The notes: a model not told the origin generated them from the letters alone. DNA of 64,000 nucleotides from Mytilus edulis (GCF_963676685.1 NC_092348.1:25147386-25211385); one strand, 5' to 3'; shown: positions 36,691-49,841, counted from the first letter of the stretch. Numbers and translations: made by a program.

Positions 36691-37318
36691 GCTCTTTATA
36701 GTTCATCACCTCTATTCTATTATCTATATTGTTTTGGTATCGCTCCCAGACTTACTTGTTGGCACATTTTTCTTATATCTGTAAATACCTTCAAATCCTT
36801 ATAAATGATGACCTATTCATATCCTCATGCATGTATGTTGTGCATGGTAATTTAGAAACATAAAATATAGGCACTGGCTACGGTTACATGGAAATGTAAC
36901 AATAATAAAAATATTATTGTTACATTGGAGACTAATTGCCGGAATGCAAAGTTGGGTGAGGAACCGATTAATTACAAATGTAACAATAATTACTGAGGCT
37001 ACGGTTACATTACGTTATTGTTACATGAAAAACAGCAATGTACGCTAGATTGATTAAACTTAAATCTTCTATAGTTGTATTGCTTCATTCTTTCATATGT
37101 ACTAAACAATACTTGTAATTCAATACTGATAAATAATAAAATATTATTATTCAACCAATGGTGTACAAATTGAATAGTTTAACTTATAAATTATAACTTG
37201 ACGCAAATTGATAATCAAAAGCAAAGTTTGCTAACTGTTACTTAAATACTAAGAAATTATGTATGTACGTATACACGTATCCGTGGAGGACGTAATTTCG
37301 TTCATCAAAAATGTGCAC
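36691..37318. repeat. Sequence splitting the satellite, with ACGGTTACAT direct repeats
   Basis: GGCTACGGTTACAT occurs at about 36878 and 36998, each followed by a TGTAACAATAA / TTATTGTTACA palindrome (36895-36924 and near 37012-37026). No gene. The remainder is AT-rich. Confidence 0.55.
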
Positions 37319-40300
37319 GTGGCACCTGTTGTGGTTCACATAACAAGTAACATCTGGTCAAATTCAAAGAAAGTCATTCATAAGAAAGGGGTCAGTATAG
37401 CTTCACTAGTGGCACCTGTTGTGGTTCACATAACAAGTAACATCTGGTCAAATTCAAAGAAAGTCATTCACATAGAGAGGGGTCAGTATAGCTTCACTAG
37501 TGGCACCTGTTGTGGTTCACATAACAAGTAACATCTGGTCAAATTCAAAGAAAGTCATTCACATACAAAGGGGTCAGTATAGCTTCACTAGTGGTACCTG
37601 TTGTGGTTCACATAACAAGTAACATCTGGTCAAATTCAAAGAAAGTCATTCACATAGAAAGGGGTCAGTATAGCTTCACTAGTGGCACCTGTTGTGGTTC
37701 ACATAACAAGTAACATCTGGTCAAATTCAAAGAAAGTCATTCATAAGAAAGGGGTCAGTATAGCTTCACTAGTGGCACCTGTTGTGGTTCACATAACAAG
37801 TAACATCTGGTCAAATTCAAAGAAAGTCATTCACATAGGAAGGGGTCAGTATAGCTTCACTAGTGGCACCTGTTGTGGTTCACATAACAAGTAACATCTG
37901 GTCAAATTCAAAGAAAGTCATTCATAAGAAAGGGGTCAGTATAGCTTCACTAGTGGCACCTGTTGTGGTTCACATAACAAGTAACATCTGGTCAAATTCA
38001 AAGAAAGTCATTCACATAGGAAGGGGTCAGTATAGCTTCACTAGTGGCACCTGTTGTGGTTCACATAACAAGTAACATCTGGTCAAATTCAAAGAAAGTC
38101 ATTCACATAGGAAGGGGTCAGTATAGCTTCACTAGTGGCACCTGTTGTGGTTCACATAACAAATAACATCTGGTCAAATTCAAAGAAAGTCATTCACATA
38201 GGAAGGGGTCAGTATAGCTTCACTAGTGGCACCTGTTGTGGTTCACATAACAAGTAACATCTGGTCAAATTCATAGAGGGTCATCGACATAGAAAGGGGT
38301 CAGTATAGCTTCACTAGTGGCACCTGTTGTGGTTCACATATCAAGTAACATCTGGTCAAATTCATAGAAGGTCATTCACATAGAGAGGGGTCAGTATAGC
38401 TTCACTAGTGGCACCTGTTGTGGTTCACATAACAAGTAACATCTGGTCAAATTCAAAGAAAGTCATTCACATAGAAAGGGGTCAGTATAGCTTCACTAGT
38501 GGCACCTGTTGTGGTTCACATAACAAGTAACATCTGGTCAAATTCAAAGAAAGTCATTCACATAGAAAGGGGTCAGTATAGCTCCTCTAGTGGCACGTGT
38601 TTGTGATTCTCATAACAAGTAATATCTGGTCAAATTCAAAGAAAGTCATTCGCATAGAAAGGGGTCAGTATAGCTTCACTAGTGGCACCTGTTGTGGTTC
38701 ACATAACAAGTAACATCTGGTCAAATTCAAAGAAAGTCATTCACATAGAGAGGGGTCAGTATAGCTTCACTAGTGGCACCTGTTGTGGTTCACATAACAA
38801 GTAATATCTGGTCAAATTCAAAGAAAGTCATTCGCATAGAAAGGGGTCAGTATAGCTTCACTAGTGGCACCTGTTGTGGTTCACATAACAAGTAACATCT
38901 GGTCAAATTCAAAGAAAGTCATTCACATAGAAAGGGGTCAGTATAGCTTCACTAGTGGCACCTGTTGTGGTTCACATAAGTAATATCTGGTCAAATTCAA
39001 AGAAAGTCATTCACATAGAAAGGGGTCAGTATAGCTTCACTAGTGGCACCTGTTGTGGTTCACATAACAAGTAACATCTGGTCAAATTCAAAGAAAGTCA
39101 TTCACATAGAAAGGGGTCAGTATAGCTTCACTAGTGGCACCTGTTGTGGTTCACATAACAAGTAACATCTGGTCAAATTCAAAGAAGGTCATTCACATAG
39201 AGAGGGGTCAGTATAGCTTCACTAGTGGCACCTGTTGTGGTTCACATAACAAGTAACATCTGGTCAAATTCAAAGAAGGTCATTCACATAGAGAGGGGTC
39301 AGTATAGCTTCACTAGTGGCACCTGTTGTGGTTCACATAACAAGTAACATCTGGTCAAATTCATAGAAGGTCATATACATAGGAAGGGGTCAGTATAGCT
39401 TCACTAGTGGCACCTGTTGTGGTTCACATAACAAGTAACATCTGGTCAAATTCAAAGAAAGTCATTCGCATAGAAAGGGGTCAGTATAGCTTCACTAGTG
39501 GCACCTGTTGTGGTTCACATAACAAGTAACATCTGGTCAAATTCATAGAAGGTCATCGACATAGAAAGGGGTCAGTATAGCTTCACTAGTGGCACCTGTT
39601 GTGGTTCACATAACAAGTAACATCTGGTCAAATTCAAAGAAAGTCATTCACATAGAAAGGGGTCAGTATAGCTTCACTAGTGGCACCTGTTGTGGTTCAC
39701 ATAACAAGTAACATCTGGTCAAATTCAAAGAAGGTCATTCACATAGAGAGGGGTCAGTATAGCTTCACTAGTGGCACCTGTTGTGGTTCACATAACAAGT
39801 AACATCTGGTCAAATTCAAAGAAAGTCATTCGCATAGAAAGGGGTCAGTATAGCTTCACTAGTGGCACCTGTTGTGGTTCACATAACAAGTAACATCTGG
39901 TCAAATTCAAAGAAAGTCATTCGCATAGAAAGGGGTCAGTATAGCTTCACTAGTGGCACCTGTTGTGGTTCACATAACAAGTAACATCTGGTCAAATTCA
40001 AAGAAAGTCATTCGCATAGAAAGGGGTCAGTATAGCTTCACTAGTGGCACCTGTTGTGGTTCACATAACAAGTAACATCTGGTCAAATTCAAAGAAAGTC
40101 ATTCACATAGAGAGGGGTCAGTATAGCTTCACTAGTGGCACCTGTTGTGGTTCACATAACAAGTAACATCTGGTCAAATTCAAAGAAAGTCATTCGCATA
40201 GAAAGGGGTCAGTATAGCTTCACTAGTGGCACCTGTTGTGGTTCACATAACAAGTAACATCTGGTCAAATTCATAGAAGGTCATTCACATAGAAAGGGGT

Positions 40301-43300
40301 CAGTATAGCTTCACTAGTGGCACCTGTTGTGGTTCACATAACAAGTAACATCTGGTCAAATTCAAAGAAAGTCATTCACATAGAGAGGGGTCAGTATAGC
40401 TTAACTAGTGGCACCTGTTGTGGTTCACATAACAAGTAACATCTGGTCAAATTCAAAGAAAGTCATTCACATAGAAAGGGGTCAGTATAGCTTCACTAGT
40501 GGCACCTGTTGTGGTTCACATAACAAGTAACATCTGGTCAAATTCAAAGAAAGTCATTCACATAGAAAGGGGTCAGTATAGCTCCTCTAGTGGCACGTGT
40601 TTGTGATTCTCATAACAAGTAATATCTGGTCAAATTCAAAGAAAGTCATTCGCATAGAAAGGGGTCAGTATAGCTTCACTAGTGGCACCTGTTGTGGTTC
40701 ACATAACAAGTAACATCTGGTCAAATTCAAAGAAAGTCATTCACATAGAGAGGGGTCAGTATAGCTTCACTAGTGGCACCTGTTGTGGTTCACATAACAA
40801 GTAATATCTGGTCAAATTCAAAGAAAGTCATTCGCATAGAAAGGGGTCAGTATAGCTTCACTAGTGGCACCTGTTGTGGTTCACATAACAAGTAACATCT
40901 GGTCAAATTCAAAGAAAGTCATTCACATAGAAAGGGGTCAGTATAGCTTCACTAGTGGCACCTGTTGTGGTTCACATAAGTAATATCTGGTCAAATTCAA
41001 AGAAAGTCATTCACATAGAAAGGGGTCAGTATAGCTTCACTAGTGGCACCTGTTGTGGTTCACATAACAAGTAACATCTGGTCAAATTCAAAGAAAGTCA
41101 TTCACATAGAGAGGGGTCAGTATAGCTTCACTAGTGGCACCTGTTGTGGTTCACATAACAAGTAACATCTGGTCAAATTCAAAGAAGGTCATTCACATAG
41201 AGAGGGGTCAGTATAGCTTCACTAGTGGCACCTGTTGTGGTTCACATAACAAGTAACATCTGGTCAAATTCAAAGAAGGTCATTCAAATAGAGAGGGGTC
41301 AGTATAGCTTTACTAGTGGCACCTGTTGTGGTTCACATAACAAGTAACATCTGGTCAAATTCATAGAAGGTCATATACATAGGAAGGGGTCAGTATAGCT
41401 TCACTAGTGGCACCTGTTGTGGTTCACATAACAAGTAACATCTGGTCAAATTCAAAGAAAGTCATTCGCATAGAAAGGGGTCAGTATAGCTTCACTAGTG
41501 GCACCTGTTGTGGTTCACATAACAAGTAACATCTGGTCAAATTCATAGAAGGTCATCGACATAGAAAGGGGTCAGTATAGCTTCACTAGTGGCACCTGTT
41601 GTGGTTCACATAACAAGTAACATCTGGTCAAATTCAAAGAAAGTCATTCACATAGAAAGGGGTCAGTATAGCTTCACTAGTGGCACCTGTTGTGGTTCAC
41701 ATAACAAGTAACATCTGGTCAAATTCAAAGAAGGTCATTCACATAGAGAGGGGTCAGTATAGCTTCACTAGTGGCACCTGTTGTGGTTCACATAACAAGT
41801 AACATCTGGTCAAATTCAAAGAAAGTCATTCGCATAGAAAGGGGTCAGTATAGCTTCACTAGTGGCACCTGTTGTGGTTCACATAACAAGTAACATCTGG
41901 TCAAATTCAAAGAAAGTCATTCGCATAGAAAGGGGTCAGTATAGCTTCACTAGTGGCACCTGTTGTGGTTCACATAACAAGTAACATCTGGTCAAATTCA
42001 AAGAAAGTCATTCGCATAGAAAGGGGTCAGTATAGCTTCACTAGTGGCACCTGTTGTGGTTCACATAACAAGTAACATCTGGTCAAATTCAAAGAAAGTC
42101 ATTCACATAGAGAGGGGTCAGTATAGCTTCACTAGTGGCACCTGTTGTGGTTCACATAACAAGTAACATCTGGTCAAATTCAAAGAAAGTCATTCGCATA
42201 GAAAGGGGTCAGTATAGCTTCACTAGTGGCACCTGTTGTGGTTCACATAACAAGTAACATCTGGTCAAATTCATAGAAGGTCATTCACATAGAAAGGGGT
42301 CAGTATAGCTTCACTAGTGGCACCTGTTGTGGTTCACATAACAAGTAACATCTGGTCAAATTCAAAGAAAGTCATTCACATAGAGAGGGGTCAGTATAGC
42401 TTAACTAGTGGCACCTGTTGTGGTTCACATAACAAGTAACATCTGGTCAAATTCATAGAAAGTCATTCGCATAGAAAGGGGTCAGTATAGCTTCACTAGT
42501 GGCACCTGTTGTGGTTCACATAACAAGTAACATCTGGTCAAATTCATAGAAGGTCATTCACATAGAAAGGGGTCAGTATAGCTTCACTAGTGGCACCTGT
42601 TGTGGTTCACATAACAAGTAACATCTGGTCAAATTCAAAGAAAGTCATTCGCATAGAAAGGGGTCAGTATAGCTTCACTAGTGGCACCTGTTGTGGTTCA
42701 CATAACAAGTAACATCTGGTCAAATTCATAGAAGGTCATTCACATAGAAAGGGGTCAGTATAGCTTCACTAGTGGCACCTGTTGTGGTTCACATAACAAG
42801 TAACATCTGGTCAAATTCAAAGAAAGTCATTCACATAGAGAGGGGTCAGTATAGCTTAACTAGTGGCACCTGTTGTGGTTCACATAACAAGTAACATCTG
42901 GTCAAATTCAAAGAAAGTCATTCACATAGAGAGGGGTCAGTATAGCTTCACTAGTGGCACGTGTTTGTGATTCTCATAACAAGTAACATCTGGTCAAATT
43001 CAAAGAAGGTCATTCACATAGAGAGGGGTCAGTATAGCTTCACTAGTGGCACCTGTTGTGGTTCACATAACAAGTAACATCTGGTCAAATTCAAAGAAAG
43101 TCATTCACATAGAGAGGGGTCAGTATAGCTTCACTAGTGGCACCTGTTGTGGTTCACATAACAAGTAACATCTGGTCAAATTCAAAGAAAGTCATTCGCA
43201 TAGAAAGGGGTCAGTATAGCTTCACTAGTGGCACCTGTTGTGGTTCACATAACAAGTAACATCTGGTCAAATTCAAAGAAAGTCATTCGCATAGAAAGGG

Positions 43301-44395
43301 GTCAGTATAGCTTCACTAGTGGCACCTGTTGTGGTTCACATAACAAGTAATATCTGGTCAAATTCAAAGAAAGTCATTCACATAGAGAGGGGTCAGTATA
43401 GCTTCACTAGTGGCACCTGTTGTGGTTCACATAACAAGTAACATCTGGTCAAATTCATAGAAGGTCATATACATAGAGAGGGGTCAGTATAGCTTAACTA
43501 GTGGCACCTGTTGTGGTTCACATAACAAGTAACATTTGGTCAAATTCATAGAAAGTCATTCGCATAGAAAGGGGTCAGTATAGCTTCACTAGTGGCACCT
43601 GTTGTGGTTCACATAACAAGTAACATCTGGTCAAATTCAAAGAAAGTCATTCACATAGAAAGGGGTCAGTATAGCTTCACTAGTGGCTCCCGTTGTGGTT
43701 CACATAACAAGTAACATCTGGTCAAATTCAAAGAAGTCATTCACATAGAAAGGGGTCAGAATATCTCCACTAGTGGCACCTGTTGTGGTTCACATAACAA
43801 GTAACATGGTCAAATTCATAGAAGGTCATATACATACAAAGGGGTCAGAATAGCTCCTCTAGTGGCACCTGTTGTGGTAACAGTGGTTCACATATCAAGT
43901 AACATCTGGTCAAATTCAAAGAAGGTCATTTACATAGAAAGGGGTCAGTATAGCTTCACTAGTGGCACCTGTTGTGGTTCACATAACAAATAACATCTGG
44001 TCAAATTCAAAGAAGGTCATTAACATAGAAAGGGGTCAGTATAGCTTCACTAGTGGCACCTGTTGTGGTTCACATAACAAATAACATCTGGTCAAATTCA
44101 AAGAAAGTCATTCACATAGAAAGGGGTCAGTATAGCTTCACTAATGGCACCTGTTGTGGTTCACATAACAAATAACATCTGGTCAAATTCAAAGAAAGTC
44201 ATTCACATAGAAAGGGGTCAGAATAGCTCCTCTAGTGGCACGTGTTTGTGATTCTCATAAATAGTATTACATTTGGTCAAATTCATAGAAGGTCATTAAC
44301 ATAGAAAGGGGTCAGTATAGCTTCACTTGTGGCACCTGTTGTGGTTCACATAACAAGAAACATCTGTAAAAATTCATAGAAGGTGATTCACATAG
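37319..44395 (+). repeat. 91-bp satellite array, roughly 78 units
   Basis: The unit begins GGCACCTGTTGTGGTTCACA, continues TAACAAGTAACATCTGGTCA and AATTCAAAGAAAGTCATTCA, and closes GGGGTCAGTATAGCTTCACT. Most units are 91 bp; some are 90 (TCATAAGAAA) or 88 (CACATAAGTAATATC). A marked variant, GGCACGTGTTTGTGATTCTC, occurs near 38592, 40592, 42955 and 44238. The units decay towards the right edge (43680-44395), as usual at array margins. Because 91 is not a multiple of 3, chance frames of 60-90 codons appear; they are not genes. Confidence 0.97.
38404..42403 (+). repeat. Higher-order duplication: two 2000-bp blocks inside the 91-bp array
   Basis: 38404-40403 and 40404-42403 align base for base at an offset of exactly 2000 (22 units: 22 x 91, minus 3 for a short unit, plus 1 for the GTGTTTGTG variant). 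By eye I find only three substitutions: 39111/41111, 39287/41287 and 39311/41311. Identity breaks just before 38404 and again near 42456. Confidence 0.9.
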
Positions 44396-44863
44396 GAAGA
44401 AAACCGATAGCTCCTTCTGTTGGTTATTAAAAGCACAAGAAATATATTTAGTCTGACATGCCATCTTGATCCTAACACCAACATCCTATTCAAATATTTT
44501 GAACATTAAACGAAGATGCATACCAAATGATATAATTTTGACAAAAACTATACCTAAAGCTGTAAGGACTTTACGCCATTGCAATTTGAGATGAATAGAT
44601 TTGACCAAAAGGTGCAGTTTACAACTGGTTTGAATACTTTCTGTACTTTTTCATTTACTATTCCAGCGACTTTTCCATGCCCTCTCCCTTATTTCCCAAA
44701 CCGAGCACCCGACTAATTCGGGAATACAAGTATTGGTTTGCTCAGACAAGCAGTCATGAGATTTAAATTTCCTATCTTACAGCAGACAAAATCTTCATCA
44801 CTATATATATAATTCTGGATTTGGTCATAGGCAATGTTTTTATTTAATTAAATTATATAACAA
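44396..44863. other. Unique sequence between satellite and element B
   Basis: No gene or recognised repeat in this stretch. Confidence 0.5.
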
Positions 44864-46111
44864 CTAGAGGCTCTTAAGAGCCTGTGTCGCTCACCTTGGT
44901 CTATATAAATATCAAACAAAGAACACAGATCGTCAGATGGATTCATGACAAAATTGTGTTTTTGTGATGGTGATGTGTTTGGAGATCTTGCTTCACTGAA
45001 CATTCTTGCTACTTACAATTTTGTCTATCTATAATGAACTTGGGCCTTTAGTTCCAGAGGAAAATGTTTTGTAAAAACTAATGAAAATTGTTAAAAATTG
45101 ACTATAAAGGGCAATAACTCCTTAAGATGTCAACTGACCATTTTGATCATGTTGACTTATTTGTAGATCTTACTTTGCTGGACATTATTGCAGTTTACAG
45201 TTTATCTCTATCTATAATAGTATTCAAGATAATAACCAAAAACGGCAAAACTTCCTTAAAAAATACCAATGGGGGGGGGGGGGGGGGGGGGGGCAGCAAC
45301 ACAACAACCAGTTGTCAAATTCATCTGAAAATTTCAGGGTAGATAGATATTGACTTGATAAACAATTAAACACCATGTCAGATTTATTGTAAATGCTTTG
45401 GTTTCAAAGTTAAAAGCCAAAATCTACATTTTGTCCAAATGTTCCATTTACAGCCATGGCAGCCATCTTGGTTGGTTGGCCAGGTCACGCCACACATTTT
45501 TTAAACTAGTTACCCTTATAATGATTGTGGCTAAGTTTGGTTAAACTTGACCCAGTAGTTTCAGAGAAGAAGATTTTTTGTAAGAGATTACAAAAATTTA
45601 CGAAAAATTAGTAAAAAATCACTATAAAGGGCAATAACTCCTTCAGGGGTCAACTGACAATTTTGGTCATGTTAACTTATTTGTAGATCTTACTTTGCTG
45701 AACATTATTGCTGTTTACAGTTTATCTCTATCTATAATAATATTCAAGATAGTAGCCAAAAAACAGTATACATTCCTTGAAATTGCCAATTCAGGGACAG
45801 CAACCCAACAACCGGTTAGAAGTCCGATTTGTCTGAAAATTTAAGGACAGATAGATCTTCACCTGATATACAATTTTACCCAGTGTCAGATTTGCTCTAA
45901 ATGCTTTGATTTCAGAGTTATAAGCCAAAATCTACATTTTACCCCTATGTTCTATTTTTAGCCATGGCGGCCATCTTGGTTGGTTGGCCGGGTCACGCCA
46001 CACATTTTTTAAATAAGATACCCCAATGATGATTGTGGCCAAGTTTGGTTTAATTTGGCCCAGTAGTTTCAGAGGAGAAGATTTTTGTAAAAGCTTCGGG
46101 CCAGGTGAGCT
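44864..46111 (-). mobile_element. Hairpin-ended element, copy B (inverted relative to copy A)
   Basis: It starts with CTAG (44864-44867) and the hairpin AGGCTCTTAAGAGCCT, then GTGTCGCTCACCTTGG, the reverse of copy A's end. Two core units follow, with CAGAGAAGAAGATTTTTTG near 45562 and CAGAGGAGAAGATTTTTG near 46069, about 507 bp apart, plus part of a third. It ends at CTTCGGGCCAGGTGAGCT; the second palindrome arm and GTCGTC run of copy A are missing. A 23-base G run occupies 45271-45293. Confidence 0.8.
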
Positions 46112-47945
46112 AAAAGGGTAAGTCATAGGAACCCTTTGACAACATATCGAAAAGTATAACTAGAGGATACCGTATTTCTCAAATATACATACAATGAATT
46201 AATGAATCTTCTATGTGACTTGAAGCATATATCGCTTTGGTAGTTCTTTCACAGACTGTCATTCGTCCAATGACAACATGCTGAAAAACAAACGTGAACC
46301 ATGTGGAATCATTTCGATTTCAGTTCCAGATATATGATGTCAAACTGTTTTAAAGCATATGTAAGTAAAACATTATCAGTTGGGTACATTGTAATTTGTT
46401 TCCGAGTGACGACTGCATGTGACAGTGGACGCCGAGTGCACCACAATTCCAACCACCCCTTCTTCATGCAGTTTCGTTGAACTGATAAACTGAAATGAAT
46501 TTTTACTTATCTGAACGGTTATCAAATACATGGCTGTTTTACACTGACTAGATTTTGTTGTCGTTTGAAATGTTCCTCTTTAGTACTCATTTTTTAAGCA
46601 CAGAAAGGAAATAAAATATAAAAAAAAATACACCTTTCAGTTCTAATTTGGCAATGAATAGTAAACATATTACTATGTTTTTAGAATATTTGCCAGTGGC
46701 AGATATTTCATATTGTGTAGGACGAAAACAAAAGCAATACATTAAGTTAATATGTTATGACATCTGGTGTGTCTGCACGTAAAACTGGATAAACCCATTA
46801 TATTTTCATCTATATGAAGTCCGGCTTTCTGGATCCTTTTTGGGAATTTTCCCATGTCTGCAAATCAGTTTACGAATCAGTCAGTTTGGACTACTTCAAA
46901 GTTGATATTTTGGATAGGTGCAGGAACGTAGCTTTACTTTACAACAGGTCACCTACGGACTACTAAGTCCGAGATGTTGCCCGGCAAATGTTCTTTAATG
47001 CACAAGGAGCATTTTGCAGAATGATGCCTTGTTTAACAACATCTCATGCCGATTGTCTGTGGTTATGTATCTTTACATAACGATCTTGCTTTCAAAAAGA
47101 CTCCGTTAATAACGGTCTTGCCAAAAAGGTGGATGATATTTATTTTTAAATGGAATCCTTGGTTGTACATTCGTAACAATCATTTTCCTTTTTGATTATG
47201 AAAGTTAATATTTTATCATATACAAGTGTATATTTATCTGGTTTTTATCCGCATGTGTCGTTAGTGGGAAATATCATTTAAATGAATTATGCGAAATGAA
47301 TAATAGAGTCATAGTAAATATCATTCAATAGTCTCTTTAAATTGATAGTTATTCAAATAACTTTTTCAGCTAGAACGAATAATTATTCCTTTTTAATACC
47401 ACTTTTTGATTCCAGACAAATAATATTTATGTATATAACTTTATGGATCGAATAGCTTCAGGTAAATTTTGCTTTATATTTTGAAAACATATACTATAAA
47501 ATTGCAGAATCAGTTAAAACTCGTTTTCAAATTCTTTGAGATAGGACATTTTGCTAAGAATAAAACAAGAATTTGAAGTAGGATTTATTTGTTTGTTTGA
47601 AATGTTTATAAAGGCGGAAAACTGAATACGATTTCGCTATTAGGAGTAAAAAAATAAGCTTATAGATCTTGCTGGTCTGTTATTGACTTGTAAGTCAATA
47701 ATACAATTCTATTGAAGCCTTTATTTTAACCATTAGCTTGATCATGGTTTAAACATATACGGTTGTGAAAAAAGAATGCTAGGATTGAAAAATGAAAGGG
47801 AGCCACAAGGAAGACAGATTTTTTTTGTTTTTGTTATGGGATGTTACTAAAATGGCAACCCTGCCTTTTTGCAACATGCGTATTTTTTGTCTTGTTATTA
47901 ATGCATTTACTTGTATTTATTGTCATATTTATTTTTAATAGCTAA
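46112..47945. other. Intergenic, with a possible coding relic near 46890-47080
   Basis: No gene is supported. On the plus strand about 46900-47080 reads as a coding-like stretch (VDILDRCRNVALLYNRSPTD, one stop, then VRDVARQMFFNAQGAFCRMM) without start or splice partners. I do not recognise the family. It looks like a decayed exon or element fragment. Confidence 0.35.
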
Positions 47946-49841
47946 ATGGCCAATGGAAGCAGTTTAAGAATTTGGTTCCAGTATGGAGTTGTCATTCTAG
48001 TGGTGTGCTCGGTTCTAGTATATTTATTAATTATTTCAACGTTAAACCAAAGCGCAGGTATGCAAGTGTATAAGATATGTTTGCCAAAAGTTATAGCACT
48101 ATTGGTTTTCTTTTTAATGGCATTTATTGCAGTTCATTTATTTACAAGATATGAGTGATCATAAAAACATATTGCGTCTGGAAGCATCCAAACATTTATA
48201 ATTTTGATAAATATGCCGCTGTGTGAAAATAATTCAATGGATATGCTTCAAAGATCTTCAAAGATTAATTAGCTTTTAAACGAAATCTTAATGCAAGTTT
48301 TCTTGGAACATATTGTAAGTAAATATGCAGTTGCACATATGTATAACAAGAATGTGCCCATAGTACATGGATGCCCCAGACACACTTTATTTAAAAAAAA
48401 TGTTTGGTGGACTGTGTAATTGGGAACACAACTCTAATTTGGCATTAAAATAAGACAGACCATATCATAAGGAACATGTGTACTAAGTTTCAAGTTGATA
48501 GGACTTCAACTTCATCAATTACTACACTGACCAACAAGTTTAACCTGAAGCGGGACAGACTGACGAACAAATGGACGGATGCACAGACCAAATAACATAA
48601 AAACACAGTTTAACCTGGCAAGAATATTGCAAGTTTTTACTATTTTCAATGGAATGTCACATTATGAGAATTAAATTCTTGTTGCTTCATTTAGAGTTGG
48701 CCTATAGGGATAAGAAAATACTAACCGTTCCTTATCTTAATGGGTTGATGTTCATAACTCTACAACTTTGATTGTTCTTTAGTTCTTTTTTGTCTTTTCA
48801 CAATAATTATGGTCAAGATTGGAATTACCTTCTGCTAAGATCAAATGTTATAATAACTATTCTTGGAGTTTTTTTTAAATTTTTCATGGAAATATATGTC
48901 ACTACAGTTTCTATGATTATATTATTTCAGGTATGGTACCAGAGGAACCAATTGTATATTCTTTTCAAGATGTGGTATGGACACGGAATTGGACTCTTTG
49001 TAATAACCAATATATAAAGACATTGAAATCCATGAATTATTTTCAGAAAGGAACAATCCCATTTTCGTTTGGCAATATGACGATTTATATATATAATCCA
49101 CAAACATATTTCATTTCCAATGAAACTGATTCTAAAGATGTATACAAGCCTTGGGTTTTTAATACAATTCATAAATACATTCAAAATGACCATTCTATTG
49201 GAGTTATAGACATCGGAGGAAAGTCCGGTATTTACTCTTTACCACTAGCTAGATTAGGAAGAAAAGTGGTTGTCGTGGAAACAATCTATCAGCAGATACA
49301 ACATATGTGTGTGTCTGTAATTGAAAAGAAATTAACCAATCAGATTTCTATAGTTTATAATGCACTAAGCAACAATCACCTGGATGTGCCACTTACATTA
49401 CAAAGAGGAGAGTCACATTCCGGTAATGTGAAGCAAAGAAAAGAGAAGTCTGTGAAACAAATGCTTGTAAAACCAAATAACTTTTCCAGAAAACATCAAG
49501 AAACTGTCAAAACTGCTACACTTAATGATTTCCTCTCTCTTGCAGAGGTACATGCAATGAAAAAAGTTTTTATAATAATGAATTTTCCAAGTTTTGAACG
49601 AAGGATTATCGAAGGTTCCTATAGTTTTTTCACCACTAAAATTGTAATTGGAGTGTATATGCAATGGTATACCCATGGACACGCTATACCAAATGGATTG
49701 CTTCATACATTCAATAAATTGGGCTATGAACCATTTTACTGCAATACAATTTTTAACTCCCAGAATCCCTGTGAAAAAAAGAATGTTTATAAATCGGGAT
49801 TCCAGTATGATGGGATTATCTGGTTGCCAAGGAAAAAGTGA
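47946..49841 (+). CDS. FkbM-type methyltransferase-like type II membrane protein (two exons, 340 aa)
   Basis: Exon 1 is 47946-48057 (donor GCAG|GTATGC) and exon 2 is 48931-49841 (acceptor TTATTTCAG); the junction splits a Gly codon and gives 340 residues. Residues 9-31 (IWFQYGVVILVVCSVLVYLL) form one signal-anchor helix with a short cytoplasmic tail, so the rest should face the Golgi/ER lumen. Candidate N-glycosylation sites NWT, NMT, NET and NFS agree with that. VIDIGGKSGIYSLPLARLG at 129-147, then VVVVE, is the SAM-binding motif I of the FkbM family, and TLNDFLSL (about 234-241) the conserved TLDDLL-like strand. The next motif, normally KIDVEG, reads IIMNFPSFE, so the usual acidic residue and Gly are changed. 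The substrate is unknown. Upstream stop and anchor support the start. AATAAA lies at 50161-50166. Confidence 0.8.
48345..48600 (+). repeat. Dispersed repeat with diverged GGGGCAT end, in the FkbM-like gene intron
   Basis: It shares ACAAGAATGTGCCC, GATGCCCCAGACACAC, AAGTTTCAAGTTGATAGGAC and CTGAAGCGGGACAGAC with the 12166 family; the terminal GTAGGTGGGGCAT is lost. Confidence 0.7.

Noticed and set aside
37259-38075. Several 60-90 codon frames with PVVVHITSNIWSNSKKVIH repeats
   Set aside because: They arise from the 91-bp satellite. The unit is not a multiple of three, frames end at unit variants, and no start or splice context is conserved.
38404-42403. Functional link between the satellite and the nearby centromere gene CENP-T
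   Set aside because: Only proximity supports it; gene position does not indicate a centromere, and no centromeric mark can be read from sequence.
37319-44395. CRISPR array
   Set aside because: Units are contiguous 91-bp satellites without variable spacers, in an intron-containing animal genome.
45932-46126. Minus-strand frame PFSSPGPKLLQKSSPLKL and the similar plus frame at 4862-5110
   Set aside because: The reading of the hairpin element end; the same translation appears in both copies with no gene structure.
48772-49193. Other frames across the FkbM-like exon
   Set aside because: Overlap the true exon in other frames; the exon joined to 47946-48057 in phase is clearly the gene.
49413-49706. 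97-codon minus-strand frame
   Set aside because: Antisense to the FkbM-like coding exon.
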